A DNA stretch of 64,000 nt from Gemmatirosa kalamazoonensis (GTDB taxonomy: Bacteria > Gemmatimonadota > Gemmatimonadetes > Gemmatimonadales > Gemmatimonadaceae). Each line of letters begins with the position of its first letter. Within the stretch, counting starts at the first letter, position 1. The stretch is from contig NZ_CP007128.1 of the NCBI RefSeq assembly GCF_000522985.1, positions 2,650,220 through 2,714,219 of the forward strand, given 5' to 3'. The position numbers and the translations under genes were made by a program. Of the stretch, positions 18,436 through 27,500 are shown one piece after another. Below the pieces are notes generated by a model. It had not been told where the DNA came from. It ran no database searches and worked only from the letters and a program-made list of their open reading frames with translations.

Positions 18436-20022
18436 ATGGCCGCCGCCCCGGCCGTGCCCCTGCCGCAAGCGTGCCCGGCGTCCCGGCCGGCCGCGCCCCC
18501 CCATCGCGATCAACCCGCCGCGCCCGTGACGTCCGACCGCATCGTTGCCAAGCTCTGGAACTACTGCACCGTCCTCCGCGACGACGGGCTGTCGTACGGC
18601 GACTACGTCGAGCAGCTCACCTATCTGCTGTTCCTGAAGATGGCCCACGAGCGCACGCAGGCGCCGTGGTCGCAGCCGTCCGTCATCCCGGCCGGCTACG
18701 ACTGGCCCGCGCTCAAGGCGAAGGAGGGTGACGCGCTCGAGGTCCAGTACCGCCACACACTGGAGGCGCTGGGCCGGCAGCCGGGCATGCTCGGCCTGAT
18801 CTTCCGCAAGGCGCAGAACAAGGTGCAGGACCCGGCCAAGCTGCGCCGCCTCATCGCGGATCTCATCGACCGCGAGCAGTGGCTCGCGCTCGACGCCGAC
18901 GTGAAGGGCGACGCGTACGAGGGGCTGCTCGAGAAGAACGCGCAGGACACCAAGGGCGGGGCGGGGCAGTACTTCACCCCGCGCCCGCTCATCCGCGCCA
19001 TCGTCGACTGCGTGGCCCCGCGCCCGGGCGAGACCGTGGCCGACCCCGCGTGCGGGACCGGCGGGTTCTTGCTCGCCGCGCACGACTACGTCGTCCGCCA
19101 CCACCCGTCGCTCGACCGCGCGCAGAAGCGCCACCTCAAGCTCGAGGCGCTGCACGGCACCGAGCTGGTGGACGGTGTCGCCCGGCTGTGCGCGATGAAC
19201 CTGCTCCTGCACGGCATCGGCCCCACGGCCGGGGACACCGCCGCGCCGGCCGTGCGCGTCGACGACGCCCTTCGCGCCGACCCGGGTCAGCGATTCGAGG
19301 TCATCCTCACCAACCCGCCGTTCGGTCGGAAGTCCAGCGTGCGCGTCGTGAACGCGGAGGGCGAGGAGGAGCGACAGGACCTCACGGTCGTCCGCGACGA
19401 CTTCTGGGTGTCGACGAGCAACAAACAGCTCGCGTTCGTGCAGCACGTGAAGACGCTGCTCAAGATCGGCGGCCGGGCCGCGGTCGTCGTGCCGGACAAC
19501 GTGCTGTTCGAGGGCGGGGCGGGAGAGACGGTGCGCCGCAAGCTGCTCCACGAGTGCGATGTGCACACGCTGCTGCGGCTCCCGACGGGCATCTTCTACG
19601 CGCAGGGCGTGAAGGCGAACGTGCTGTTCTTCGACCGCCGCGCCGCGAGCGATCAGCCGCAGACGCGGAAGCTCTGGGTGTACGACCTGCGCACGAACAG
19701 GCACTTCACCCTCAAGACGAACCCGCTGCAGCGCGCGGACCTCGACGAGTTCGTGGCCTGCTACCGGCCCGAGAACAGATACGACCGCACGGCGACGTGG
19801 CACGAATCGGACGCGCCCGAGGGACGCTGGCGCGCGTACGACTACGCGGAGCTCGTCGCGCGTGACAAGGCGAGCCTCGACGTGTTCTGGCTTCGCGACG
19901 AGGCACTCGAGGCGTCCGCGAACCTGCCGGCGCCCGACGTGATCGCGGCCGAGATCGTCGAGGACCTGCGCGCCGCCCTGGCTACGTTCGAGGAGCTACA
20001 GGGCGCGCTGGCGGAGCGCTGA
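18436..20022 (+). CDS. hsdM: type I restriction enzyme, methyltransferase subunit
   Basis: The protein has 528 residues from ATG 18436, 20 bp after the HEPN gene. It has an N-terminal HsdM helical bundle (L-W-N-Y-C-T-V-L-R-D-D-G-L-S-Y-G-D-Y), then G-Q-Y-F-T-P-R-P-L. The AdoMet motif I is D-P-A-C-G-T-G-G-F (about 203-211) and the catalytic N-P-P-F is at about 293, so it is an N6-adenine methyltransferase. The C-terminus has a coiled tail for HsdS contact. The first ~35 residues (A/P-rich) are atypical; a start near 18529 is possible. A weak 6-bp hairpin (20114-20131) lies beyond the stop. Confidence 0.92.
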   Translation: MAAAPAVPLPQACPASRPAAPPHRDQPAAPVTSDRIVAKLWNYCTVLRDDGLSYGDYVEQLTYLLFLKMAHERTQAPWSQPSVIPAGYDWPALKAKEGDALEVQYRHTLEALGRQPGMLGLIFRKAQNKVQDPAKLRRLIADLIDREQWLALDADVKGDAYEGLLEKNAQDTKGGAGQYFTPRPLIRAIVDCVAPRPGETVADPACGTGGFLLAAHDYVVRHHPSLDRAQKRHLKLEALHGTELVDGVARLCAMNLLLHGIGPTAGDTAAPAVRVDDALRADPGQRFEVILTNPPFGRKSSVRVVNAEGEEERQDLTVVRDDFWVSTSNKQLAFVQHVKTLLKIGGRAAVVVPDNVLFEGGAGETVRRKLLHECDVHTLLRLPTGIFYAQGVKANVLFFDRRAASDQPQTRKLWVYDLRTNRHFTLKTNPLQRADLDEFVACYRPENRYDRTATWHESDAPEGRWRAYDYAELVARDKASLDVFWLRDEALEASANLPAPDVIAAEIVEDLRAALATFEELQGALAER

Positions 20023-20223
20023 TGAGCCGCCTGTGGGTGGCCACTGTGCCCATGCCCGAGGACCTCGTGTAGGACATAACGGGAGTGCGTGGCGTGCTGC
20101 GCTAGGGATCCGACCCGGAGGCTGCTCCGGGCGCGACAGCCGTGATCGGGAACAGCGCGCCGACGGGGGCGGGTGTCACGGCCGAAGGGACGCGCTGAAG
20201 GCTACGGGGCAGATGGTCGACGA

Positions 20224-20253
20224 AATTCCGGGCGTGGAAAGCGGGCGGGTACG
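20224..20253 (+). promoter_or_regulatory. element promoter-like signature, weak copy
   Basis: The downstream box GGGTACG-GTGG lies 16 bp after AATTCCG, a degraded version of the TTTTCGG-N16-GGGTAGG signature seen at four other genes of this module. It is 45 bp before the ATG of the gene at 20299, a spacing like that at 21155. Confidence 0.35.
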
Positions 20254-20298
20254 GTGGGCTCACGGCAGTCACCACCCACCCACATCCCGCTCGCAGAG

Positions 20299-20979
20299 AT
20301 GCCTACCACCTCGCTCCCCCAGGCTCTGGCTCAGACGCGCCCGCTCCCGGAGATCGGGATCCGCGCGATGCTCGCCGCCGTGCACACGCGCCTCGACGCG
20401 CTCGCTCGGCACTCGTTGCCTCTGTTGCGCGCCGAGCGCGCGTTGCTGGTCGCGCTGTGGTACTCGGAAGCCGACGATGCCGCGTTCCTGCACGTCGAGG
20501 ACGGACGTGCGATCCCGTGCGACCCGACCGGCGCCGATCGCCTCGCGTCGGTCCTCGCCCGCGAGGATGCGCTCGTGCGCGAGGTGGCCGCGCTGCGCGA
20601 ACTCGAGACCGCGCTCGAGACCTACGAGGCGGGCGGACGCCTCACGCTCGCGCTGATCGAGGGCATCGACGATCCGGCCGGGGATGCCGGTGACGTGCAT
20701 CGGGTGCCGTGCCCGGGCGGACTCGCCCACCCTGCCACCGCGCTCGGGCGCGACCAGACCCACCGGCTCGCCGCCTACCTCGCGGCGATCGACGAGGACG
20801 TCGCCCGCGCCACGGCGAGCGGACGGACGCACGACGTCGCGTCCTACAGCGTCGAGCGGTGCGTCGTGAGCGACCGGCTCCAGCGACGCCTCACCGTGGC
20901 CGCCGCTGGGGACCGTCAGATGACGGGCCGGCCTCGCGCGCCGCGCCCGCGCGCTCCGCGGATCGCGAAGAGCGCGTAG
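20299..20979 (+). CDS. hypothetical protein of the element core module
   Basis: The protein has 226 residues and no recognised family. It is mostly helical, with a possible coiled-coil segment (about 75-115: A-R-E-D-A-L-V-R-E-V-A-A-L-R-E-L-E-T), and ends in a basic Pro/Arg-rich tail (R-P-R-A-P-R-P-R-A-P-R) that could bind nucleic acid. The ATG at 20299 was preferred over an upstream GTG because the promoter-like signature lies just before it. It shares that promoter type with the AAA+ and nuclease genes, so I place it in the same regulon. Confidence 0.55.
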   Translation: MPTTSLPQALAQTRPLPEIGIRAMLAAVHTRLDALARHSLPLLRAERALLVALWYSEADDAAFLHVEDGRAIPCDPTGADRLASVLAREDALVREVAALRELETALETYEAGGRLTLALIEGIDDPAGDAGDVHRVPCPGGLAHPATALGRDQTHRLAAYLAAIDEDVARATASGRTHDVASYSVERCVVSDRLQRRLTVAAAGDRQMTGRPRAPRPRAPRIAKSA

Positions 20980-21071
20980 CGCCGGTTCCGCGCACCGGGG
21001 GCGCTGCCCCGTGCTCTCGGTGCCGCCGACGCTTCGGGACCCACCCGCAGGAGCGCACTGGCGGGACACGT

Positions 21072-21101
21072 TTTTCGGCGCGGCCGGGAGGTGCGGGTAG
21101 G
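21072..21101 (+). promoter_or_regulatory. element promoter-like signature
   Basis: TTTTCGG (21072-21078), a 16-bp spacer and GGGTAGG-CTG (21095-21104) stand 53 bp before the ATG at 21155. Boxes and spacing are the same as at 22334 and 27938. An AGGAG-type ribosome site lies between it and the gene. Confidence 0.6.
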
Positions 21102-21154
21102 CTGACGCCGATCGCCGAGCGACTACCCAGGACACGTCACAGGAGACGATCGAC

Positions 21155-22279
21155 ATGACGAAGATGATCCGCGCGCTCACCACCCTCGACGGCCGCGTAG
21201 TCCGGGTCCCCGGTACGAAGGGATGGACCGCCGCCGCTCGCCGCGCGGTCTGCGAGGCGGAGGTCACCCGCGTCGTCGGCGCACCCGTGCGGTTCGCGCC
21301 GGCCGGGCTCGCCCACGCGGGCAGCATCAAGACGGTGGACGGCCGGCCCGACGTGGTCGCCCGCATCATGGGCGGCCTCGTGGATCGCGAACACCGCGTC
21401 TCGCTGCACGTCACGCGCGCGCACCACGAGTGGCTCGTGCGGCACCTGGCGGACGGCGGGCGCGCGTTCCAGGTCGCGGTCGCCGCCGTCGGCCCGCGGC
21501 AGCGCGGCCGCCCGACGCTCGCGCTGGTGTCGTTCGACTACGCGCTGATCGCCGCGGCCGTGACCCGCGCGTTCGGCGAGCGCGCGATCCGGCGCCTGAA
21601 CCTCACGCTCGCAGCGCGCTGGGAGGACATGGGTCTCATGCTGCGGGTCCCGGAGCTGGGCATCGCGCTCGGGCACGGCGTGGGGGAGCTCGCGCGCGTG
21701 CTCGCGCACGCGCCCGGCCTGGACCCCTCGGCGCTGCTGACCACCGAGGAGCGCGTCGCGGTCGTGGCGGCGGTGCTGGAGCTCAGATACGGCCTCCGCG
21801 CGTCGGCCCCGCCGCTCGAGGCGCGCACCAAGGTCGCGCACCCGTGCATGCACGCGGTGGGGCTGCCCGACGTGCCGGCCCACCGGCTCGTCGGCCGCGT
21901 GGCGCCCTGCGCCCGGCCGCACATCGCGACCCTCGAGCGCGCGGACCTGATCGGCGCCCCACAGACGGCGCACCTGTTCGCGCGGCCGGAGCAGGAGCTC
22001 ACGATCGTCGAGGTCGAGCACCGTACCCACGACGGCGTCGACAAGCTGCGGGACCGCTTCCACGCGGCCGAGGCGCTCGGGCTGCAGGTGCGCGCCGGCC
22101 TCCTGGTCGTCCGTGACGGGCACGAGGACCGGTTTCGCGAGCGGCTGGCGCGCTCCACGGCCGTCGTGCGCAGCCGGACCCGCATCGAGCCGATCTCCCG
22201 GTGGTACGCGGAGTACTGCGTGCTCCGCGACGCCCACGTCGCCGCCCAGCGCGCCCTCGTGCGGCGCGCCGCGGCCTGA
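21155..22279 (+). CDS. hypothetical protein, possible nuclease-like C-terminal domain
   Basis: The protein has 374 residues. I do not recognise a family. Residues ~265-330 (L-T-I-V-E-V-E-H-R-T-H-D-G-V-D-K-L-R-D-R-F) have an acidic strand-helix pattern a little like PD-(D/E)XK or related folds, but no full motif. The middle is rich in Ala/Val helices, with no membrane segment. The start is supported by CAGGAGA about 10 bases upstream and by the promoter-like boxes. It lies in the core module just before the AAA+ gene, which suggests joint action. Confidence 0.55.
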   Translation: MTKMIRALTTLDGRVVRVPGTKGWTAAARRAVCEAEVTRVVGAPVRFAPAGLAHAGSIKTVDGRPDVVARIMGGLVDREHRVSLHVTRAHHEWLVRHLADGGRAFQVAVAAVGPRQRGRPTLALVSFDYALIAAAVTRAFGERAIRRLNLTLAARWEDMGLMLRVPELGIALGHGVGELARVLAHAPGLDPSALLTTEERVAVVAAVLELRYGLRASAPPLEARTKVAHPCMHAVGLPDVPAHRLVGRVAPCARPHIATLERADLIGAPQTAHLFARPEQELTIVEVEHRTHDGVDKLRDRFHAAEALGLQVRAGLLVVRDGHEDRFRERLARSTAVVRSRTRIEPISRWYAEYCVLRDAHVAAQRALVRRAAA

Positions 22280-22333
22280 GCCGCCTGTGGTGCGCGCCGG
22301 TTGCCCGAGGGTGTGGCGGCCGGCGCGCGGCGA

Positions 22334-22363
22334 TTTTCGGTCCAGGCGAGCGGCGCGGGTAGG
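22334..22363 (+). promoter_or_regulatory. element promoter-like signature giving a leaderless start
   Basis: TTTTCGG (22334-22340), a 16-bp spacer and GGGTAGG-GTG (22357-22366). The ATG of the AAA+ gene is at 22372, only about 6 bp after the downstream box. If this is a promoter, the mRNA begins at or next to the ATG and is leaderless; no ribosome site is present. A 9-bp inverted repeat (22292-22300 with 22320-22328) just upstream may terminate the previous gene. Confidence 0.6.
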
Positions 22364-22371
22364 GTGCTGGC

Positions 22372-23940
22372 ATGACCACTCCATCCGAGAACCCCGGCGC
22401 CTCGTCGCCGCCCGACGGCGGCCAGGTGCAGCTGGATCTCTTCCCACCCGCGCCGGCCGGCACTCCCGCCAGGCCTACGGGCATCAGCCGCGCGGTCGCG
22501 CGGGCCTCCGTCAGCCCCGGGTGGTGGCCCCTCGTCGAGCTGCTCTACAACGTGTGGGCGAGCGACGGTCTCGTGGTGCATGTCTGCCACGAGGCGGACG
22601 GCACGCTCGCGCTCGAGGCGGAGTTGCCCGACGGCGCTGAGACCGTCGCCCCGCTGCTCCAGCGCATCCGCGCGCGGGCTGCTCGCACGTGCGGCTGCTG
22701 CGGCGTCGAGCGCGGGGCGCCGTATCGGCGAAACGTCGCCGGCCCGACGCGTGTGGCGTGCGGCCCGTGCCGCGAGCGGCTCGGGGCCGGCGAGGCGTAC
22801 CTCGTCATCGCCGACGAGTACTGGCGGCTCGACGGGTCGCGCCGCGTGCCGCCCCTGGTGAGCGCCGCCGCCACCGGGCGCTCCCACAACGCCCCACTCC
22901 CGCCCGCCCCGCTCGCGTCCTCCCCGCTGCGCCCGTGCACCACGCTGCCGCCGGAAGCGCTCCGCGCCACGATCGCGGAGATCCGGGCGGCGATGCTCGC
23001 GGAGATCGTCGGGCAAGACAAGGCCGTGGCGCGCCTCGCGCTGCTTGCCGGGCTCCACGTCGGTGGCGGTCTGTCGAGCGGCGGCCGGGCCCTCGTCCTC
23101 GGCCCTTCGGGGGTGGGGAAGACCGCGACCATCGACGCACTCCGGCACGCGCTCGAGGTAGGAGGTTGGGACGTGCCGGTCGTCGTGGTCGACGCGCTCG
23201 AGCTGACGTCCCCGGGATGGAGTGGCGCGCCGTCGATCGGGGACCTGATCAGCGCCGCCATCGCCGGCGCTGCACCCGACTCGCCGCGGGCGCGGCGCGC
23301 CGTGATCGTCATCGACGAGATCCACCACGCTGGCGTCCGCCCGGACGTGCACGGCAACATGGCCGCCAAGCGCCAAGAGGTGCTGGCATCGCTGCTCGGG
23401 CTCGTCGGGCACGGGAGCGTGCAGCTCGGCGACACCGGCGGCGCGTGGTCGAGCCGGGAGGCGCTCGTGATCGCGATGGGTGCGTTCACAGGCTTGTTGG
23501 ACCTGCGGGGCGCGCCGAGCATCCAGGCGCTGGTGCACGCGGGGCTCCCGCTCGAGCTGGCGACGAGGTTCGAGGAGGTCGTCCTCCTGCGCCGGTTGCC
23601 CGAGCGCGAGCTTCGCGCGGTGCTCCGTCGCTGGCCGGCGCTCGGGAGCCTCACGGACGTGTGCGAGCGACTCGGCTACACGGTGCGCATCCACGCGGAG
23701 GCGTACGCCCGGGCGGCGCGGGCCGTGGTGCTCGGGCAGGACGATGCGACGGCCCGCACGGCCGGCGGCTGGCTCGTGGCGGCGCTGCGGGAGGTGCTGA
23801 TCGCCGCCCTCGCGGCGCCCGACCATCGCGAGCTCGTGGTCGCGCCGGACTCACTGCCGATTCCCGCCTCGGCGGCGCGCCACCGGCCTCCGGACGATCC
23901 GCCGGATTCTCCGGGCGGCTGGGCGCGACGATCATCCTGA
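22372..23940 (+). CDS. ClpX-like AAA+ ATPase with N-terminal clamp-binding motif
   Basis: The protein has 522 residues. Near the N-terminus is Q-L-D-L-F (20-24), matching the consensus bacterial beta-clamp-binding pentapeptide. A C4 zinc-binding region follows (C107-x2-C110 and C130-x2-C133). The AAA+ module follows with I-V-G-Q, Walker A G-P-S-G-V-G-K-T (244-251) and Walker B V-I-V-I-D-E (311-316), as in ClpX-type unfoldases. It lacks a clear ClpP-binding loop. Clamp motif plus AAA+ recalls Hda, but with an extra zinc domain. Inference: it acts at the replisome or on clamp-bound DNA, for element replication or for defence. It is probably translated from a leaderless message. Confidence 0.75.
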   Translation: MTTPSENPGASSPPDGGQVQLDLFPPAPAGTPARPTGISRAVARASVSPGWWPLVELLYNVWASDGLVVHVCHEADGTLALEAELPDGAETVAPLLQRIRARAARTCGCCGVERGAPYRRNVAGPTRVACGPCRERLGAGEAYLVIADEYWRLDGSRRVPPLVSAAATGRSHNAPLPPAPLASSPLRPCTTLPPEALRATIAEIRAAMLAEIVGQDKAVARLALLAGLHVGGGLSSGGRALVLGPSGVGKTATIDALRHALEVGGWDVPVVVVDALELTSPGWSGAPSIGDLISAAIAGAAPDSPRARRAVIVIDEIHHAGVRPDVHGNMAAKRQEVLASLLGLVGHGSVQLGDTGGAWSSREALVIAMGAFTGLLDLRGAPSIQALVHAGLPLELATRFEEVVLLRRLPERELRAVLRRWPALGSLTDVCERLGYTVRIHAEAYARAARAVVLGQDDATARTAGGWLVAALREVLIAALAAPDHRELVVAPDSLPIPASAARHRPPDDPPDSPGGWARRSS

Positions 23941-24033
23941 CGCCGCGCTCATGTTCCGGCCCCCGGGGACGGTGCAGCGAGACATCGCGGTGTTCGCGAG
24001 CACGCGCCCTGGCGCCACGGAGGTAGCTCAACA

Positions 24034-24069
24034 CGGCGCGGGTGGGCCCGAGAAGGCCCACCCGCGCCG
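24034..24069. terminator. bidirectional terminator hairpin
   Basis: A perfect 15-bp stem (24034-24048 with 24055-24069) with a 6-base loop CGAGAA lies between the end of the AAA+ gene on the plus strand and the end of the minus-strand excisionase-like gene. No T run follows on either side. The surrounding 23941-24205 holds nothing else that I can support. Confidence 0.55.
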
Positions 24070-24205
24070 TGCCGATGGTGCACTGTCCCCGAACTGTCCC
24101 GGCGCGCGGCGTGTCGCGCCTACCGGTTCGGCCCAGCTGCACTCACCCGTCGGCGATGCAGTGCTCGCAGGCGGTGCGGCCGGCCGACCAACGGCGGTCG
24201 CAGCG

Positions 24206-24469
24206 TCAACACGACTCCGGCCGTGCCACGCTGCGCGCCCAGGCGTAGGAGCCGAGATGCCGCGATCGGCCCATGCTGCCCCCGGCCTGTAGCTCGCGGA
24301 TGTAGGCCTCCGCGGCGGCGCGGTCGAAGTGCAGCCTACCCATCACGTCGAAGCCGGCGTCGAGCCGCTCGCGCGTGCCCGGCACGGCTAGCAGCGCGTA
24401 GAGCTTCGTCTTGCCGATGCGCAGGGCGGAGCGGAACTCGGCGGCGTACATGCGGGGCTGGAACGTCAT
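24206..24469 (-). CDS. excisionase-like small DNA-binding protein
   Basis: The protein has 87 residues from the ATG at 24469. The central part, A-A-E-F-R-S-A-L-R-I-G-K-T-K-L-Y-A-L-L, reads as a MerR/AlpA-type helix-turn-helix. It is followed by G-R-L-H-F-D-R-A-A-A-E-A-Y-I, the typical wing and last helix of excisionase-like proteins. It lies directly downstream of the tyrosine-recombinase-like gene on the same strand, the usual place for a directionality factor. It could assist that protein or the serine recombinase, or regulate transcription. Confidence 0.6.
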   Translation of the reverse strand: MTFQPRMYAAEFRSALRIGKTKLYALLAVPGTRERLDAGFDVMGRLHFDRAAAEAYIRELQAGGSMGRSRHLGSYAWARSVARPESC

Positions 24470-24558
24470 GGGTCCTAAGGCGAAGGGAGGGGCGGGCCGG
24501 CGTCTCCGACCCGCGTCATCCTCACCGAGCACCCACCCGCACACCCCCGTCTACCCCC

Positions 24559-26931
24559 TCACGCCGCTCGCCGGCGTCGCCGCCGTTCGGCTGCCGTCGG
24601 CCCTGTCTCCAGCTGGGGGAGCGCCGCGTCGGGGCGATCGGGATCGAAGGCGTCCCAGAAGGCGTCCCAGTCGTCCCCGTCACGCAGCTCGAGCATCCGA
24701 GCGATGACGCTGTTGAACCACCGCGGATTCTCGGGTCCGCGTCGGTGCATGCGCTCGTTCATGGCCGCGCTGATGTGGACGTAGTGCTTGCGCAGCGTGG
24801 CCTCGGAGTCGTTGGTACGCACACACGCCGTCGTCCAGTCGCCGAGCACGCCCCCGAAGTAGTTGCCGACGAGGAGCCGCACGTAGTGCGCGGAGAAGAT
24901 GGCGCGGTACTCCTCCGTGAGGGCCGGGTCGTCGTAGTCCGGCACGTTCATACGGAGCACGTCGCGAACGATCGCGTGGAGTGACCGGCCGAAGATCTCC
25001 GAGAGGGAGTCGGTCGACATGTGGCCGCGCCAGCCCGCCGCCGTGCGCTGTCGCTCGCTCGGACGCGGCGTCACCCAGACCGCGTAGCCGTCGTCAGCCG
25101 GGTCGAAGGCCTGCACGTCGGGGAGAACGCCCGCCCGTACCAGGGCCCGTGCCCGCCCCTCGGTCCAGAACACGTGGAAGAGCCGGTGGTCGACGATCCC
25201 GGGGGAGAGCCGCCGCTCCCGCTCGTTCGGCGTGGTGCCGCGTGTGTCCACCTTGAGGCTCACCTCGTGCTCGTCGAGGCCGGAGAACCGCGTCCGGATC
25301 TCGCTGACGCCCACCCACCGGCCACGCGCGTCGCGGATGGGCGTGACGACGACGTGCTCACCCGCGATGGCGCCGGAGTAGTTCTTGACGCGCAGGGAGT
25401 CGTCCGCGAGTACCGCGGTCGTGACGTAGTCGCGTACGGCGTTGTGGAAGTCGTCCACGAGCTTCTGGCTCTCTCGCGACTCGAGGTGACCGAGGCGCGC
25501 GCGCCGCTCTTGCACCTGCGCCTCGAGGTGCAGAGCGCGACGGCGCAGATATGGAAGGCCCAGGCAGACCAGCTGCGGCCACGTCAACACCAGCTTGCCC
25601 TTCGCCTTCCGGCCGACGAGGTGGCGCGGCTTGTTGTACGTCTCCATGTGCCCGGTGAGCTCCTCGTACGCGACACGCGCCGGTACCCACTTCTCGGGCG
25701 ACTTCTGGAGGAGCGTCGTCCCGAAGAACCGGTGCGCGATCATGAACGCGATCTCCACCTGCTGCATCAGCTTCTCGGTGTAGACGGGGACCTCGTCGTC
25801 CTCGTGCGCGGGGTTCTTGAGCGTAAGGGGAGAGTGCTCGTAGCTCCGTCGCGCGGAGATGTCGGCCAGCCGGCGCATGAGCGGCTGCATCTCGACCGGC
25901 GCTGCCGACTCGCCAAGGAGCTCGGCCAGCTGGTCGTCCCGCTCGGTCGTCGTGCCGGTGATCTGCACGGCGACCCGGTGTGTCCACAGCGCGTACCACG
26001 TGAGCGTCGGGAGCGCGATCTCCCGCGCCTGTCCGTGGCTCTCCTGCAGACGGATGAGCGAGGCCACGATCCAGCTGGCCGTGTCGGCGAGGCTGCGCTC
26101 CCATGCGGGGCTCAGGCCGGCGTGTCGGCCCGCGTTGGTCACCTCCTCCACGGCGGCGCCGAGCTTCGGGGCGAGCGCCTTCACCATGTCGAGTGGCGTG
26201 AGGTCGAGCGGGTTCGTCGCGACTCCCGCCCGGCGGAGGAGCTCGGGGTGGTCCGGCAGGCCGCGGATGCCCTGCCCGCGGGGCGTGACCACCTCGTAGC
26301 AGCGCGGCAGGTCGGCCGCGCCCAGGAGGTCGGCGGCCTTCCGGTAGGCACCGAGCTCGTAGTGGACCCGCGATCGGCTGCGACCGACGCGAGCGCCCAT
26401 CGCCATGACGGCGTCGAAGTCGTCGGGGATGACCGTCGGGTCGGCCACGCCATTGGCCAGGAGCAGGTCCTGGAAGCGGAGCAGGGCGGCGGGGTAGTTC
26501 CGACGCAGGCCGGTCGCCTCGGCGTCGCGAACGAGCGCCTCGTAGAGCGGCTCGAACGGCGGCAGCACGCGCGACGGATCCGCCGGCTTGCGCTCGGTGA
26601 CGGCGTCGCGGCCGGTCACCACGCTGACGAAGAGGCGGACGTTGCTGCGCTCCTTGCCGGGGTCCGACCGCTCGACGGCGCCGAGGTACGCCACGTCCGG
26701 CAGCGACGCGAAGAGCGGCGCCATCTCCGTCGCCTCGAGCTCGGCGTCGGACAGGCAGCGGTCACCGTGCATCGGGATGAGCGCGTGCCGCACGGCGGCG
26801 CGCACGTTGGAGAGGATCGGGTCGCGACGGCTCTTCGGGAACCGGCCGGCGCGACCGGTCTTGCGGTTGACGATCTCGCCGGCGTCGGCCTTGGCGAGGA
26901 AGGTGGCGATGCTCTCGGCGAGGGTTGGCAT
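24559..26931 (-). CDS. large tyrosine-recombinase-like protein
   Basis: The protein has 790 residues, much larger than normal phage integrases. Near the C-terminus H682-Y-V-R685 matches the H-x-x-R box of tyrosine recombinases. R-K-H-Y717-V-H follows 32 residues later, the right distance for the nucleophilic tyrosine. The first catalytic Arg is not obvious. The N-terminal two thirds are helical and could include a SAM-like DNA-binding domain. An alternative is a non-catalytic derivative used in replication or regulation. It is transcribed opposite to the other core genes and followed by a small HTH gene. The start follows a purine-rich leader. Confidence 0.55.
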   Translation of the reverse strand: MPTLAESIATFLAKADAGEIVNRKTGRAGRFPKSRRDPILSNVRAAVRHALIPMHGDRCLSDAELEATEMAPLFASLPDVAYLGAVERSDPGKERSNVRLFVSVVTGRDAVTERKPADPSRVLPPFEPLYEALVRDAEATGLRRNYPAALLRFQDLLLANGVADPTVIPDDFDAVMAMGARVGRSRSRVHYELGAYRKAADLLGAADLPRCYEVVTPRGQGIRGLPDHPELLRRAGVATNPLDLTPLDMVKALAPKLGAAVEEVTNAGRHAGLSPAWERSLADTASWIVASLIRLQESHGQAREIALPTLTWYALWTHRVAVQITGTTTERDDQLAELLGESAAPVEMQPLMRRLADISARRSYEHSPLTLKNPAHEDDEVPVYTEKLMQQVEIAFMIAHRFFGTTLLQKSPEKWVPARVAYEELTGHMETYNKPRHLVGRKAKGKLVLTWPQLVCLGLPYLRRRALHLEAQVQERRARLGHLESRESQKLVDDFHNAVRDYVTTAVLADDSLRVKNYSGAIAGEHVVVTPIRDARGRWVGVSEIRTRFSGLDEHEVSLKVDTRGTTPNERERRLSPGIVDHRLFHVFWTEGRARALVRAGVLPDVQAFDPADDGYAVWVTPRPSERQRTAAGWRGHMSTDSLSEIFGRSLHAIVRDVLRMNVPDYDDPALTEEYRAIFSAHYVRLLVGNYFGGVLGDWTTACVRTNDSEATLRKHYVHISAAMNERMHRRGPENPRWFNSVIARMLELRDGDDWDAFWDAFDPDRPDAALPQLETGPTAAERRRRRRAA

Positions 26932-27500
26932 CTTACGATGGGAGGGAGGTGGAGGGGGAGGTCGCGGAGTCGTGCGGGCGCTCGTGGCTTGCGATCGCGA
27001 GGCAGTGCGGGACGGTTCGCGGCGGTTCGCAGGGGCGTAAGTCCAACACTTTCCCGTCCGTTGCGTCGGCCTTTCCGAACACAGTCCCGAGCCGCGGGCC
27101 AGGGAATCCGCCTCGGCCGCGGGTGTCGCCGTTCATCTCGGTTCGCGACAACGTCTTAGGCGAGCGTGGCCGGCCCGCCCGCCGCGACCACGAGGAGCGA
27201 GCGATCGTAAGGCCCGGAGCGCCGCTACGGTGATACGACCACCGTGCGCTCACGTCCGGGCAGCCATCAACGGCCCGGGGCGGGCCGGGGAGCGGACGAC
27301 ACCGGCCGGCTCACGGACGGTGGCGCTCGACGCTCCGATCGTGAGCGGTGTGGGGCTTCCCGCGGCGCCGAGACCCTTCCCGATGCGTCACACCGCGACG
27401 CGTGTGGGATTCGGAGCTCCGGGGGCGCGCGGGTAGGTGAGGTCTGCGGCGACCGGCGCTCGGTCGAACGCGAGAACTCACTCTTTCCCGAGGCATCGCG
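26932..27500. promoter_or_regulatory. divergent control region with element promoter signature
   Basis: This 569-bp gene-free stretch lies between the minus-strand recombinase-like gene and the plus-strand small gene at 27501. At 27408-27437 it holds GATTCGG, a 16-bp spacer and GGGTAGG-TGA, one of the shared signatures, 63 bp before the ATG. The left part has a tandem repeat of CGGTTCGC near 27013-27030. It could hold the recombination site of the tyrosine-recombinase-like protein; that is only positional. No convincing gene is visible. Confidence 0.45.

Noticed and set aside
20114-20131. Terminator after hsdM
   Set aside because: Only a 6-bp stem, 91 bp after the stop and without a T run. 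Too weak to list as a separate feature.
21538-23826. Long minus-strand frame across the AAA+ and 21155 genes
   Set aside because: Low-complexity Arg/Ala translation. The plus strand has Walker motifs, a promoter signature and proper starts.
24559-26931. Transposase or helicase identity for the 790-residue protein
   Set aside because: No DDE triad spacing or Walker motifs are visible. The C-terminal residues fit tyrosine recombinases better.
25021-27159. 712-codon plus-strand frame opposite the tyrosine-recombinase-like gene
   Set aside because: No recognisable motif and composition of a shadow frame. The minus strand shows the H-x-x-R and Tyr motifs.
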